Positions 43,173 through 56,000 of a DNA stretch of 64,000 bases are shown piece after piece. The stretch spans positions 19,735,501-19,799,500 of the forward strand of contig NC_046680.1 of assembly GCF_009870125.1 (NCBI RefSeq), given 5' to 3'. The notes beneath the pieces were generated by a model that saw only the letters and a list, made by a program, of their open reading frames with translations, did not search any database and was not told where the DNA came from. A program made the position numbers and the translations under genes. The stretch comes from Drosophila pseudoobscura. Its lineage: Eukaryota > Arthropoda > Insecta > Diptera > Drosophilidae. Position 1 is the stretch's first letter, and each line of letters begins with the position of its first letter.

Positions 43173-45690
43173 AGCGCCACCAGCCCCAGGAGAACGAGAA
43201 CCCGGCACCGGAAAGTTAGGGAGAGGATCTACTCGTACAACAATCGTACAACAACATGGACCGCAACTGAGGCAACAACAAACAGAAACAACATAAAATC
43301 AACAAAAACTTAAAGCTAGATAATTAGTCAGCTCATTAATCAAGGGATGGAGGGCGTTTATCCGCCAGTTAAACGATGACATGTATATGCAGGCATCCAT
43401 GAATGATATGAAGGCCATGAGTATGCCAGCAATGCCTGTGTGCACTGTATTTGTAACCATATATGTATGTATATCCTTTGCGTTCGGTCGCCTCCGTGTA
43501 AATGTCAGATGTTATTTAATCAATGTTTGAATTGTAATTGGTAATCGATAATTGGTAATTGGTAAATTGTAATGTGTATCTTGTAACGTGTAATTTAATC
43601 GGCTGCCGCAGCGACGCACTACTTGTTGAACATGGACTTGACTGGACTTGGGCGACGATATGAGCAAAGGGCTACAGGGGGCTACAGAGAGGAGCTTCTA
43701 GGGCTAGCAGCACTAATTAAATGTGCACACGTTCTGTGCTGATAATTTGATTTGCAACTGCAACTGCAACTTCAACTTTAACTTCGTTCGCGATTCTCCA
43801 TCTCCATTAAAACGGGGCTGGCAGCCTCGAGGCACTTTCCACTTGTATATACATATGCTGGCTTAACTGTACAGTTTGAATGCTTGGTCACAACGCACAA
43901 AGCTAGCAAATTGGTGAAATCGAACATAGTAACTAAAGCTACCACTATAACTATCTACATACATGTATGAAACACACACACACACACACATTAAATCCCG
44001 ATCCCGGCTTGCCTTGGCTGGAAGGCTGCAGAGGCAGATACAGAAACAGATACAGATGAAGAAACACATACATAAACAGATACGTACATGCTCGTATATA
44101 AAGAGCTATGTACATGAATCGAGTGGCAAGCCATTATTATTATTAAATATTATTATTATTATTATTATGTACGTATGTATTTATGTAGTGAAATGGAAAA
44201 TTTTAATGTGTTGCAATTGATAAATGAAATATATACATCAAATATACATACCTACTATATACGATAAATAGTACATACTACCCAGACCCAGACTCAGAGC
44301 CTTTAGCCCAGAGCCTTTAGACTATAGCCGATAGCCTTTAGCCTTTAGGTACTTTCGCAGTTTTCCCTGTCTCTGTTCCTGTCAAGTTCCGAATCCTTTC
44401 TGACAATAACGTGTTGAAGACAGACAAACTTGAGGATCGAATTGATCCTTGCCATCCCAGGTATCAAAATTGTTTTCCGTTCTAAACTTTAACCTCACAG
44501 CGCACAATTTATTGAATCGTTTAACCTGATGCCTAGAGTTGCGGGTTGCGTATTGAAATTGAAATCGAAATTGAATTGAATTGAGCCCACCGAGCCAGCT
44601 GACAGATCGGTGCATTTAATTTGCCAACTATCCTCCCGACACAGACATCCTCTTTTGATAAGCACACCCCCCGCCCCCCGCCCCCAAACCCCCTAACTTT
44701 TCTACTGTCGTACGCTACGCTACGCTATTGTAAAAGACACAACCAACTGCTGCCGTGACGATATTTGTCAGACATGGAGGACACAGAGTTGAGAGGACCT
44801 TGTATATCTGGCCGCGGCCAGGAGGCTGAAACTGCTGAAACATAACTGAAATATAACTGAATATAAATGAATATAAATGAATATACATATGTATGTATTG
44901 GGAAATGCTCGTTAATGTTAAATATGTATGTGTATACGCAGAGTTTCACTTGAATTACGATTAAATTAAAGGCATATCGCTGTATTATAAATACCCAAAA
45001 CGAATCGAGACATACATACGTACTACAACACACACCCGGAGACATACTGCAAGCCAGATCCATCTTCCCCTACACCTCCGCGTAGCCAGAAAAATTGCAC
45101 AACGAGTTGTTTAGATAAAGAACCAAAGTTCAGAGGATGGGGAGTGGGAAAATAGTGGAGGAAAGTGTGAAAATTCAATACGAAAATGCCTTAAACAAGC
45201 GACAGCTGACGCGTACATAGACTTTCCGGCATTCGATCTGTTTTGTAAGATATGTAGTTACAGCATTCGTCTAAACTAAACTGAACAAACCCGACTAAAT
45301 TTAAAGTGAAATCAAACCAAAACCAAAAACTAACACAATAAGCAAACAATTGTTATCGAATTCATACTCGTACTCGTGCATAAAGCATTGGGTAAGCAAA
45401 CGTTTTTGCGCTACATTGTTGTCATTTAACGAATAGTACATACATATGTATGTAATGGTACTAGCATATTGATTATGGCATTGTGTACTCTCAGCCGAAA
45501 CCTAATATTTGTGAACCGTTCTCGTACTCGTAATCGTATTCCAAGTATTCCAAAAACAATGCCATTATTTGCATTCCATTTGAATTGCAGCAGAATTACC
45601 CAACTATAAAATGCATACGATACAATTATGTCAAGCCCAAAAGAAAACTAAATTGAAAAATTCAAATAAAATAATTCCGTATGTTATTCA
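43173..45690 (+). other. Probable long 3' UTR of Rab3
   Basis: AT-rich, rich in TA/CA simple sequence, no coding signal. A canonical AATAAA at 45665-45670 is the clearest poly(A) signal; another lies near 45840. A 2.5-kb 3' UTR would be typical of a neuronal transcript, but the end is inferred. It includes CA repeats at 43972-43990 and a TTA run near 44135-44167. Confidence 0.45.
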
Positions 45691-48600
45691 ATGATGGTTT
45701 TTGAACACCAACACATCTGCATACCCGTGCTTATGAGGATACTTACATAGATTTACACTAACACATACGTACACACGTACACACATACATTCATAGATAA
45801 TATACACATAATGGTATTGAAATTATTGTATTCCCATAATAAAATATATGCAAAAGGTGTATGGTAAAACAAACAACACAACCGATTTATTCCTCAACTC
45901 TTTTCCATTGAATCGAAACTTTTTGGGGGAGGCCATTGCATTCAATCCTTGTTTTACTGTTTTTACTCTTTTGTAGGAGCGGACAACGATGTACCAGCTA
46001 GGACAGTAGTCCTTATATTCTACCGAGCGACTGGTGTACTTACAGATTCCCGAATTTCGACCTAATCCTCTCACTTAGCAGGGGGATGCCATCTTAGAAG
46101 GGTCCTTCGTTCTGTTAGCTGTAATATTCCTTCATTGTCTCCCTTTTTCAATATATTATTTGTTTCCAAAAGCCAAAAATTTTCGAGATGCGATCACTAC
46201 CTAACGAAAGTTTCGGGCTCCAAACCCAAGCTTATTTTCTCACCTTTTTCGATATTGCTGTCAAGTCAGATTCAAAGACACTCTACACATGAGAAGCAAG
46301 GTATCAAGCAGTACTGTTTGACTGTGACTTTGCAAATTTAGATGATATTATAACAGAAGCCCCTTCAGCAGCTGAAAATCCCATTTCCCTGGACAGTTTC
46401 AAAACGCGCACACCTTATTGGTTTTGTATATTTATTTTACACGATTTATTCATATTGATAAACTTTACAAGTAAATAAGTGTCCAATTCACATAGATATC
46501 ATATCGTATAGTGTGTGTGTGCCACTTTGAAGCGCAATCGGCGGCAAAGCTTAGAGCCCCAATGGCTCGTGCAACACTGCGGCGCGAACAGAACAATGGA
46601 GTCCAGCAGAGTGAGTGTTGCTTATGAATTATGTATTTATAGATTGTACACACTTTACATGGGCATGAGTGGCTATTGTTGAGTCGGGGATCAAACTGTT
46701 GAGCAAGCTTCCGCTCGGATACTTTCGATACTATAGACAAATATGTATGTGTATGCATGCGAATATATGTATGCACTGTTGGATATGTTTATGGGGTCTG
46801 TGTCTGTGGTCCTCGTACTGCGCACTATAATATTCCTTCTAAACGTTTGTTGTATGCGATTTTGATTGTACAGTGGCCACGCTCTCGCAGGCTGAACGAG
46901 AGGCTGATGAATGCTTTCCAATAAGAGTGTCAAGGGGCTTGGAAAGTCTGCATTCATAGATATACTCGTATATATCGAACTCCGTTTCTTCGACTTTGAA
47001 ATAATTTGGCATAATAAGCTCTATCTTCGATCGGGCTCTCGAGGCACCCAACGTGCCCTTGTCCCATTGTTTGCGCTAACTAAGATTGAATCAAATCGTA
47101 CATCCTTCTGTCTTCTGGGGATACTTGAATTGGACCTAAATGCACAGGCTCTGTGCGAGTGTGAGTAATTGTACTGGTTTTTGCGTAGAGCTTAACTTAG
47201 TAGCAGAACAAAAATGCGTAAAATCAGTCTGACTTGTTTTTAAACGTTAATTATAAATACTAAATACATATGGTATAATACACGCCCTCACTCGCACTCG
47301 AGCGAACCCAATCTGTACAGTTTTCGAACAGCTGCAACTTGGGCTCTGCTCCGGTGAGTTGTATAAATTAATTAAATGCTAACAACTATGCATAAACATG
47401 TTCCTAACACACTAGTACTAACTCGTTTGCGGGTTTGCGGGGGAGTGCTAAGCGGTATTTAGGTAAGAGTAAAATGCATGTGGTTTCGACAGGATGAGAG
47501 TATTTTATGTACAGGATTCTAATGATGGACTTATGGCCTTTGGTGGCGCCGCCCCGTCGCGTCGCCTGCTTGCTGCCCCTGGAAGTATGCTGTGGCCTTG
47601 GTCCAGGAAGCAGCTCAGGCATTGGTGGTGCTTCTGTAGTGTGGCTTGCGTCTAATTGTGGCAAAGTGTTGCGCTTGGTTCTTCTGCTGCAGATGCTGCA
47701 CCTGCTGCTTCTGCCTCTGTCGCTGCCTCTGCCTCTCCTTTTGTTTCAACTGCAGTTGCTGGGACAGTCGTCACACTGTGGTCTCGTCATCATCAATATT
47801 CCGCCTGTTTGCGACAGAGAAAGGTGGCATTAGTACGGTTTAGTTCGAGATTCAAGACGCAGTCTGAAGCCTCTACAATATTTCTGCGTGCGCCACGTGC
47901 CGCGTGCTACGTGCTTAATGGAGTGCATTATTTATGGGTGCATGCCGGGACAAAGGTGTCATAAATTGCACTCGGATACTTAGTTTAACGTGCTTAATGT
48001 TTAGTGTTTAGTGTTTTAGTTTTGGTTTACGGTTTAGTTCAAGCGAAAACATAATTTGTGCTACAGAACAACAAACAGTAACTGAACGTTAATCTACGAC
48101 TGGGTGGGTGGGTAGGTGGATGGTTGGTTGGGTGTGCACGGGTTGTGTCTGTGTGTGCGTGTGGCAGAGTTTCGGGTGTACAGTTTTGTTTGAATAGTAG
48201 ATTAGACCAGAACTGACCGCATGGGTCGGTTATTCGAGTGCTAATGGATTCTTGGGGGGAGGCGGTTGTGGGCGTTAAATCATAATCGTTATTGGGCTCA
48301 AATGTCTTTGGGTTTAGTTCGAACTCAATCGAGACTGAATACATTAACATATTATGCATTTGGCAGGTACTAGAGGGGGAAACGGCTCTGCTCTGGCATT
48401 ACGAGTATACGATTTTGATAGTTTGCCACTCGCAGTGGAGTACAGGGGAGCTATGGCTTTCGATTAACTGGGGGAGCTAGCTAGACGGTTCCTGTTTTCG
48501 GTTATCGGTTGTTGTTTGTACCATATTGTGAGCGACCAAGGATACTGCTGCCTCTGTTGCCTGCGTTGCAGCCAAATAATGTCGAACTGTGGAGATGTGG

Positions 48601-49379
48601 AGGTTGTATAGAGCGTCTGTTGTTGTGTTGATTCAATGGATGTGTGGGTGTATGTACAGATGTATGATTGATGCGTATGATTTGCGATTGAGAACATAAC
48701 ACAAGTTTCAATTCAATTCAATTCAAAATTACGGGTTGCAATTGCATTACATTCGAATTACAAGTCACAGAGTTTTAAAATTCAATTATATTAACAAATC
48801 AAACAATAATGAACGGCACGGAACGGAGGCGGCAGTGGGATAAGGAGGAGGCGATACATTTTGGTTGGTATACAAAATCAATATTCACATTCAATGGTTC
48901 AATGGGAGAGGGGTTCAAATTAAATTGAAAACTGCGCACTCCGAACTTTGGCAGGGAGATCGAATACGAATCGGAGTCCGGATCCGAATCCGAATATCTT
49001 TACACACACTTAAGCTAGGTCAAACGATTGGAAAAAATGTAACGCAAAACGACGATGGAAAATGGAGAATACAAAAATGGGTGAATGGAAAATGGAAAAT
49101 GGGCGAATGTGATGTGCGAGTTGAAAATGCATTTTCCTTGTGGTTTACCTCTGAGCTGTTGATGTAGTTGTAGTTGTAGTTGTTGTAGTTGTAGTTGTGT
49201 GGTTGTAGTTGATGGTGATGTGGTTTTATTTGATTGGGGGTTAGACAGACGGCAGAGGGAGACGAGTCGCCAGCGGTATGTAGTATTTTGTATCACGTTG
49301 GATTATATTTTGTTGCCAATGCGTATACGTATGCGTGTGTGTATGTGTGTGTGTGTTAGTATGCGTTATCATTTTTTAT

Positions 49380-49404
49380 TAGAGAGAGAGAGAGAGAGAG
49401 AGAG
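49380..49404. repeat. (AG)n microsatellite
   Basis: An uninterrupted AG run downstream of starry night. Confidence 0.9.
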
Positions 49405-49553
49405 CAAAAGCACAAGATGGGAGAGAGAATAGAAGTGTAGAAGAATAGTCAAATTAGATTCGGTTTAAACGTTCCCAGGACCAGCTGAAAGGATATGTAT
49501 AGAGGAATGCATGAGTGTGTGAGTGTACGTGTAAGCGTGCCCGTTTATGTGGC

Positions 49554-49586
<33 letters not shown>

Positions 49587-49590
49587 GTGT
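49554..49590. repeat. (GT)n microsatellite
   Basis: A GT run with a single interruption, downstream of starry night. Confidence 0.9.
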
Positions 49591-50008
49591 TGTACTATAT
49601 TCATTTGCATTGTTTCCGGTTATCTTTTTGTTCAACAGGAACGGAGGAGTGGATGGATGGGTGCCGGACAAAAGAGTTTATATCATTGTTGCCGTTGGTT
49701 GGTTGTTGTTTTGGTTTAGATGATGGGGAATGCCATAAAGAAAAGAGAACCGGAAACAAAGAGGACCCCAGATTAATGGCCGGAGTCAAATGTGAAAAAC
49801 GAACCACAGTTCAAAAGCAAAACTAATCTCTAGCAGCAGACCAACAGCAAATCAAATAAACATAAATCGTACAGGACTCGGGATCGGAACAACATCGGTT
49901 ACAAGAAGCACTAGCTGGCACCGCCCCAGGAGCCAGGAGCCAGGAACCACAACCAAACCCAAGCAGAAACCAACACAAAATTTGTGGGCTGAGCTCTCCG
50001 ATTAACAC

Positions 50009-53000
50009 TCACTCAGTGTCCGTGATGCTGGCCAGGGGGCCCAGCGGCTGCATGGGCGCCACCATGCTGGAGGGTGGCGACGAGGCCCGCGAGCTGTGCC
50101 GCGAGCCGCCGTTCATCGTGTGACGGGCCATCAGGCCCGGGTTGTTTACATCGTTCACCAGGCCCAGTCCCATCCCCATGCCCATGTTCAGGCCCAGGCC
50201 CGGGGGGTGCATCAGCTGGGAGCCGTGCAGCGAGGGTGGTTGCGTGTGGCTCAGCTTGCGCGTGGTCAGATGGTCCTCCTCGGCTGTGTAGGGAAAGTGG
50301 TATCCGTTCTTGTCCGATCCTTCCGACAGCCTGTCCTGCGCCTGCGCCTGCAGCTGCTGTTGTTGCTGTTGCTGCTGCTGCTGGTGGTAGTCGTTCTTGA
50401 GCAGGGAGTGGACCGAGTGCAGCGAGTCCGTGGGGTAGGCGGGCTGCCTCTTGAGGCTGTAGTGGCCGTCGCGGGAGCCGTAGATGTCCGGGGTGATGCG
50501 GTCCTTGGAGAGGTAGGGCGACTCCGATTTGGCGCCCAGGTAGCCGCTGCCCAGGGTCCGCTGCTTGTCGTAGATGCTGTCGCTGAGGTACGCCGCATCC
50601 GGGTGAAAGCTGCGCATGTGCCCGATGGTCTGGGAGCCGCTGCCGCCGCCCGGGTAGTCCTTCTCGCTGCCGTAGTGGCTGGGCGGCTTGTAGGAGCCGT
50701 ACTTGTCCGGGTACTCGTCGCGCCGCCCGTACAGACTGTCCTCGTAGCCGTCGCGGGCGTCCCGAATGTTCTCGAGGATCGAGGGCGGCATGTTGATCTT
50801 GTTGTGGTGCTGCTGCAGATAGCTGGTGTCCGTGAGGTCGGGATTGGGCAGGGGGTTGGGCGAGATGGTCATCTTCTGGCCGTGCACGTGCTCGTTGTCG
50901 GAGCCCGTGTCCTGGGACCATCGTCCGATGTTCGGCGGCGACTGTATGTACGTGTCCGGCAGCTGGCTGGACCACCGGGGGGCGTACACGGGCTTGTTGA
51001 CGCTCGGAAAGAGCTGCGGGCTCTGCACCACGTTCAGCTCTGGGGGCGTGGTGGCCTGCACGTGCTCCGTGATGTTGGGCAGGTAGGCCGGAGTGGAGCT
51101 GACGGCCGTGCTGCGGTGCGTGCCGGAGGAGCGTGCCGTACGCGACTCGTCGTCGTCGCTGGAATGGCTGGAGGCCAGCTCCAGCGAGCGGCCGTCGGTC
51201 TCAGAGCCAGAGTCGGAGTCCTTCCGTTCGGTTCGCCGCCTCGGGGGCTTCTCCTCGCCGCGACTCCGTCCCGTGGTGGAGGACTCGAAGCCGCGCAGGA
51301 AACTGGGCGCGTCGCTGGCCGAATTGTAGTTGGAGGTGGACGTGGAGGTCTGCCGCAGCTGGCCGTCGCTGTAGGGACTCGAGCTGGTCTTGGCCGTGCT
51401 GCGGGAGGTGGTGCTGCTGGCACTGATGCCGATGTTCCGCCTCGTGGTCGTGTCGTAGGTGCCCGCCAGGAAGTTGTTCGGCCGCGTGGCCCCGTTCACG
51501 TTGTGGGAGCTGTTGCTGACCACCATCGAGGAGTCGAGCAACGGCACCTTGCGGCCCATGCAGCGCAGACAGGTGCGCTGGAGGTTCTCGCGCACCCGCT
51601 TGTTGATGATGCAGTACCCAATGAGGCAGAAGAGCGCGTGCAGCAGCACCACGCCGGAGAGCAGCAGGCTCAGCAGCTGCGAGTGCTCCGAGGCGGCCAG
51701 CACGGCGAGCACCCACATGACCCCCATCAGGGGCAGCGAGACCACCGACAGCCAGAGCAGCGTGCGCAGGTTGCCGAAGCCCAGCACGTGGTCCTTCAGC
51801 GTGAAGGCGGCCTTCACGGAGACGAACAGGATCAGCAGGTTCACCACGGACATGCCGGCAATGGGACCCACGAGCCACCACACCACGGGCTCGTACACGG
51901 ACAGCCAACAGCTGCAAGGGGAGAACAAATGAAGTGAGAAGGAGGACAAGGGACTATTGCGGGGAATACTTACAACAAACTGTTTCCGTACTCGTGGGCC
52001 CGGACGCCCACGGAGAGGCCCACAACGACGGCGGGAGCGCCGTAGCCCATGGCAAAGTAGAAGCCCATGGGGCCGTGGTTGATGTCCCGCATCTCGGTGA
52101 GCATGCGGTAGAGATGCACGCAGTCGACGGTGGTCCAGGCGAACGCCGCCAGCCAGAAGTAGTGCAGGCAGATGGCGATCAGCTTGCAGGGGAACTCGTT
52201 GTCGATCAGGTGCCGCCGCGACTGCATGCCCACGAAGAAGAGCAGCTCCGCGAAGAAGACGCACAGCACGATGTTCTGGTGGATGGTGTTCGAGTTGGTC
52301 TGCTGGCCGCGGAGCAGGGCCAGGGCCAGGAGCACGCCCAGCAGCAGCGGCAGGGAGACCATGAAGGCCGAGTACGAGGTGATCTGCACCAGGAGCGAGG
52401 GCTCCGGTATGTCCTCGGGATCAATGATGTCCACAACCACCGCGTAGTTGGAGATGTGCGTGCAGCTGCAGTTGATCAGGATGGGCTGTTGCGGCGAGGG
52501 CGCGAAGTCGCCGTCGAAGTCGGGCGCCTCCGTCTGGCAGCCCAGACGGGTCCACTGGTTGGTGAAGGAGTTCCAGCGCACGCACTGCGGGTTGGAGCGC
52601 GGGCCGAAGCGCGCCGTGTCCATGTCCAGCCACATCTGCAGCTTGATGGGCTGCAGGAGGTGCGGCGAGCCCAGCGAGCGGTAGACCATGCGCTCCGGCG
52701 CCTGCTGGAGCTGGTCCGAGGGATAGATGACCTCCACCTGCCGCTTGACCAGTCGTCGGTCCCGGTAGATGGCCTCGTTCTCGCCCTTCGGCTGCTCCTC
52801 GCTGCCGGAGGCTGCTCCCGTCCCCTCGTAGTTGGGGTTCAGCAGTTCCGTGGAATCGGGGGGCAGGAGCTCCTCGCCCGAGTTGCCGTGGAACTCGATG
52901 TCGTCCAAGTTCAGGTGGATGTGGGGCTCCTGCACCTCCGCGCCGTCCTCGTTGCTGCTGGCCTCCAGCTGCTCCCCGGAGGACGCTGGCGGCGGAATCT

Positions 53001-56000
53001 CGTGCGCCGTGATTCGGATGTCCTCGATCTGCTGTTCGCTGCTGCTGCTCGGGGCCTTGGGCACGTCGAAGACCTCCACGAACTGCTGCTCCGTGCTGCC
53101 AGAGGACGAGGAAGTGCTGGACGAAGACGACGAAGAGGAGATCTTTCGCGACGGAATCTCGAAGCGCTGCTGCTGCTGCTCCTGCTCCCGCTCCCGCTCC
53201 ACCGATGGCACCAGGATCTGCAGTGAGAGTATGGGCGTGGCCAGCTCCACGTCGACGCCCCAGCGGCGCGTGATGGTCTCGTCGTAGAGGTCCGGCAGCA
53301 GCTGGCCCACGTCCTTGTACTGGGCGTAGGCGACGATGGCCCGGTAGTCGTTGCCCCGGCGGCTACCCTGGGTGACCTCGTCGCTCTCGGGCGGCGTGAT
53401 GCCGAGCATCTCGAGCGGGACGAGCACTTTGGTGTGCTTGTCGAACTTGTGCCTGTCCAGAATGTAGTTGTTGTACTTGGGGAAGCTGATCACGGGCTTC
53501 TGCTTGGCGGAGTGCTGCAGGAAGCCGCTGGTGTCGGGCAGCACCACGCTCTCGGTGGTGAAGGCGTTCGGCTTGAGGTACTTGCTCCGGTGGTACTCGC
53601 TGAGCTGCTCCGGCTCGTAGCCGAACAGGGACTCGGTGGTGACGATGTCCAGGCCCAGGGCCACATTCGGCTGCACGATCTCGAAGGGATTGGTGTAGGT
53701 GTCGTGCTGGGAGCGGGCCAGCACCACCAGGTACTTGTTGAAGGCATCCACCAGGTCGTCGGGGCCGCGCTGGATGAGCTCCGAGGCCCGTCGCCACTCT
53801 GCCTCGTACTTGCGGTCCAGGATCACGCTCGCCGCGTCCACCAAGTTCTTGATGAAGTACTTGTCCTGGCTGTGCGACAGGTTGAGGCCGCTCTGCATCA
53901 GCTCGTAGTTGATCAGCTCCTGGAGGATGCCCTCCGTCACCAGCAGATCGGCGCCGTACAGCCGGTCGTGGCTGAACTTCAGCTCGTCCGACAGGTAGTC
54001 CATCTCTAGCTCGTGCGACCACACGTTGCCGCCGGCGTTGAGCAGGAACGAGGACTCCATCTTGTAGCGCCTACCGCTGGGCCTGGGCGCAGGCTGCTTG
54101 GCCACGCCACTGCGGTCGACGGCCTCGCAGGCCCGCTGCAGCTGCTCCGCCATTTTGATGGCCACGAACGAGTTGAGCTCCAGCTCCAGGCGCTCCAGCT
54201 GCGACAGCTGCCGCCGCAGCTCCACGAACGGCTCCGAGGTGCAGTTGTACATGTCCGGAGTGGTCCAGCTGCCCGTCTGGCTGTCGCAGCTGCGCTGTCC
54301 CTTGCCGCGCGCCGGCAGCGGACAGTTCTCGACGGTGACGCTGCCCAGGGGTGTGCGGGGCCACCAGATGCCCGCCGCAAAGGACCGCGGACAGGCGTCG
54401 TAGACCACCTCGCAGCCGTTGAGCGTGACCTCTGCGTAGGGGTTGGAGCAGGAGTCGCAGCGGCGTCCGATGACGCCCTCACGGCACTCGCACTGCCCCG
54501 TGAGGCGGTTGCAGGCGCTGTTGAAGCTCCCGATGGAGTAGCAGTCGCAGGAGAGGCAGGCCGTCTCGTTGGGCGGCTGGTAGTGGTTCGTCTTGCAGTA
54601 GCAGTGGCCCGTCGTCTTGTTGCAGTCCGGATGGTAGCCCTGCTTCAGGTTGCACTTGCAGGGCCCGCACACGCGCTCGCCCCACCAGCCCCCGGGACAG
54701 GGCTGCTGCAGTTCCCTCTCGCAGTAGTCGCCGTGCTGGAAGCTGCTGTTGCACTCGCAGCGGTAGCCCCGCGCCAGACTGACGTTGGCCCGACACACGC
54801 CCGCGGTGCACGGGTTGACCGTGCAGATGGGAGCGCACTCCGCGCCCACGTAGCCAGCCTCGCACTCGCAGGTGGCCACGTCCCAGCTGCTGGCGCAGTC
54901 GGAGTGGGCCGGACAGTTGTCCGGACACTGGGCCCGCGACTCGCAGCCGTCCTCCACGTTCTCCCGGATGGTGGGCCGCGACAGCACGGACTGTCCGGCT
55001 CCGATGCGCACGTCCTGTATGCAGCCCTCGAAAGGAGACGCCTCCAGCACGGCCCCAATGGTGCCGTCCACGCTGCCGATGACTATTTTGCCCACATAGA
55101 GGCCCTGCACCTTCTGGGACATGGGCACTGAGCCCGAGCGCTGGCCGTAGTCCACGGAAAACTGGACCTCGGAGCCCTGCTGCCACTTGATCTCCACGCG
55201 ATGCCACGCGCCGTCCGAGAGGAAGGCCCCGGCCAGGTACATCGGCTCGTTGTCGTACGTGTAGTAGAGGATCCCGTGCTTGAGGGAGACCACCGCCGAG
55301 CTGTTCTGCCCGATCTGGATCTGCATGATGAAGGCGTCGCGCTGGCGCGTGCGCAGCGAGAAGGAGGTGTGCCACGGCAGCTGGATGGGCCGCAGCAGGG
55401 GATTGAAGCTGAGGCTGCCGTCGCCGGAGAAGCGCCAGGGAGCGGGAATGTTCTCCTGGCAGTTGATGCCCGCATAGCCCTCGGGGCACTCGCAGGTGTG
55501 GGTGCTCCAGCCCTCGCGACAGGTGCCGCCGTTGAAGCACGGCTCTGAGGCGCACAGCGGCGACTTCTGCGGACACCCGGAGATCGTACCGTTGTCGGCC
55601 ACGTACGAGTTGAGGTCCACGTAGCGGTCGTCAATCCTCAGGTCCGAGATGCAGCCGACGAAGTCGCGATTGGCAACTGGGAAGTGGGCGGGTATGCGCG
55701 GCAGTCCGCCCACCTGCAGTGGTCCCGTGAGGTCCAGGAATCGATGGCAGGTCTCGGTCAGCAGAGCGCATCGCTTGTCCAGCTTCAGCGTGGTCTGGTT
55801 GGCGCAGTGCCAGCGGGGCCCCAGCTGCTCCCCCGACAGAGCGATGGCCGTGTCGCACTTGTCCAGGACCAGGGTGACGCTGCGGTTGAGGTACGCCACC
55901 TCCACCTCGTGCCACTGGCCGTCGGAGACCTTGGACTGCTGCTCGACGGACAGCCGCTGGCTGTGGTCGCCCAGCGAGTAGGAGAAGCTGATGTGCCCCT

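Larger units (their letters stand above)
46430..50008 (-). other. Probable long 3' UTR / downstream region of starry night
   Basis: No coding signal on either strand. Two minus-strand AATAAA signals lie close together (46450-46445 and 46436-46431) and are plausible transcript ends, facing the convergent Rab3 3' end. Microsatellites include GT and AG runs. If the whole stretch is transcribed the 3' UTR is about 3.6 kb; shorter alternatives are possible. Confidence 0.4.
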
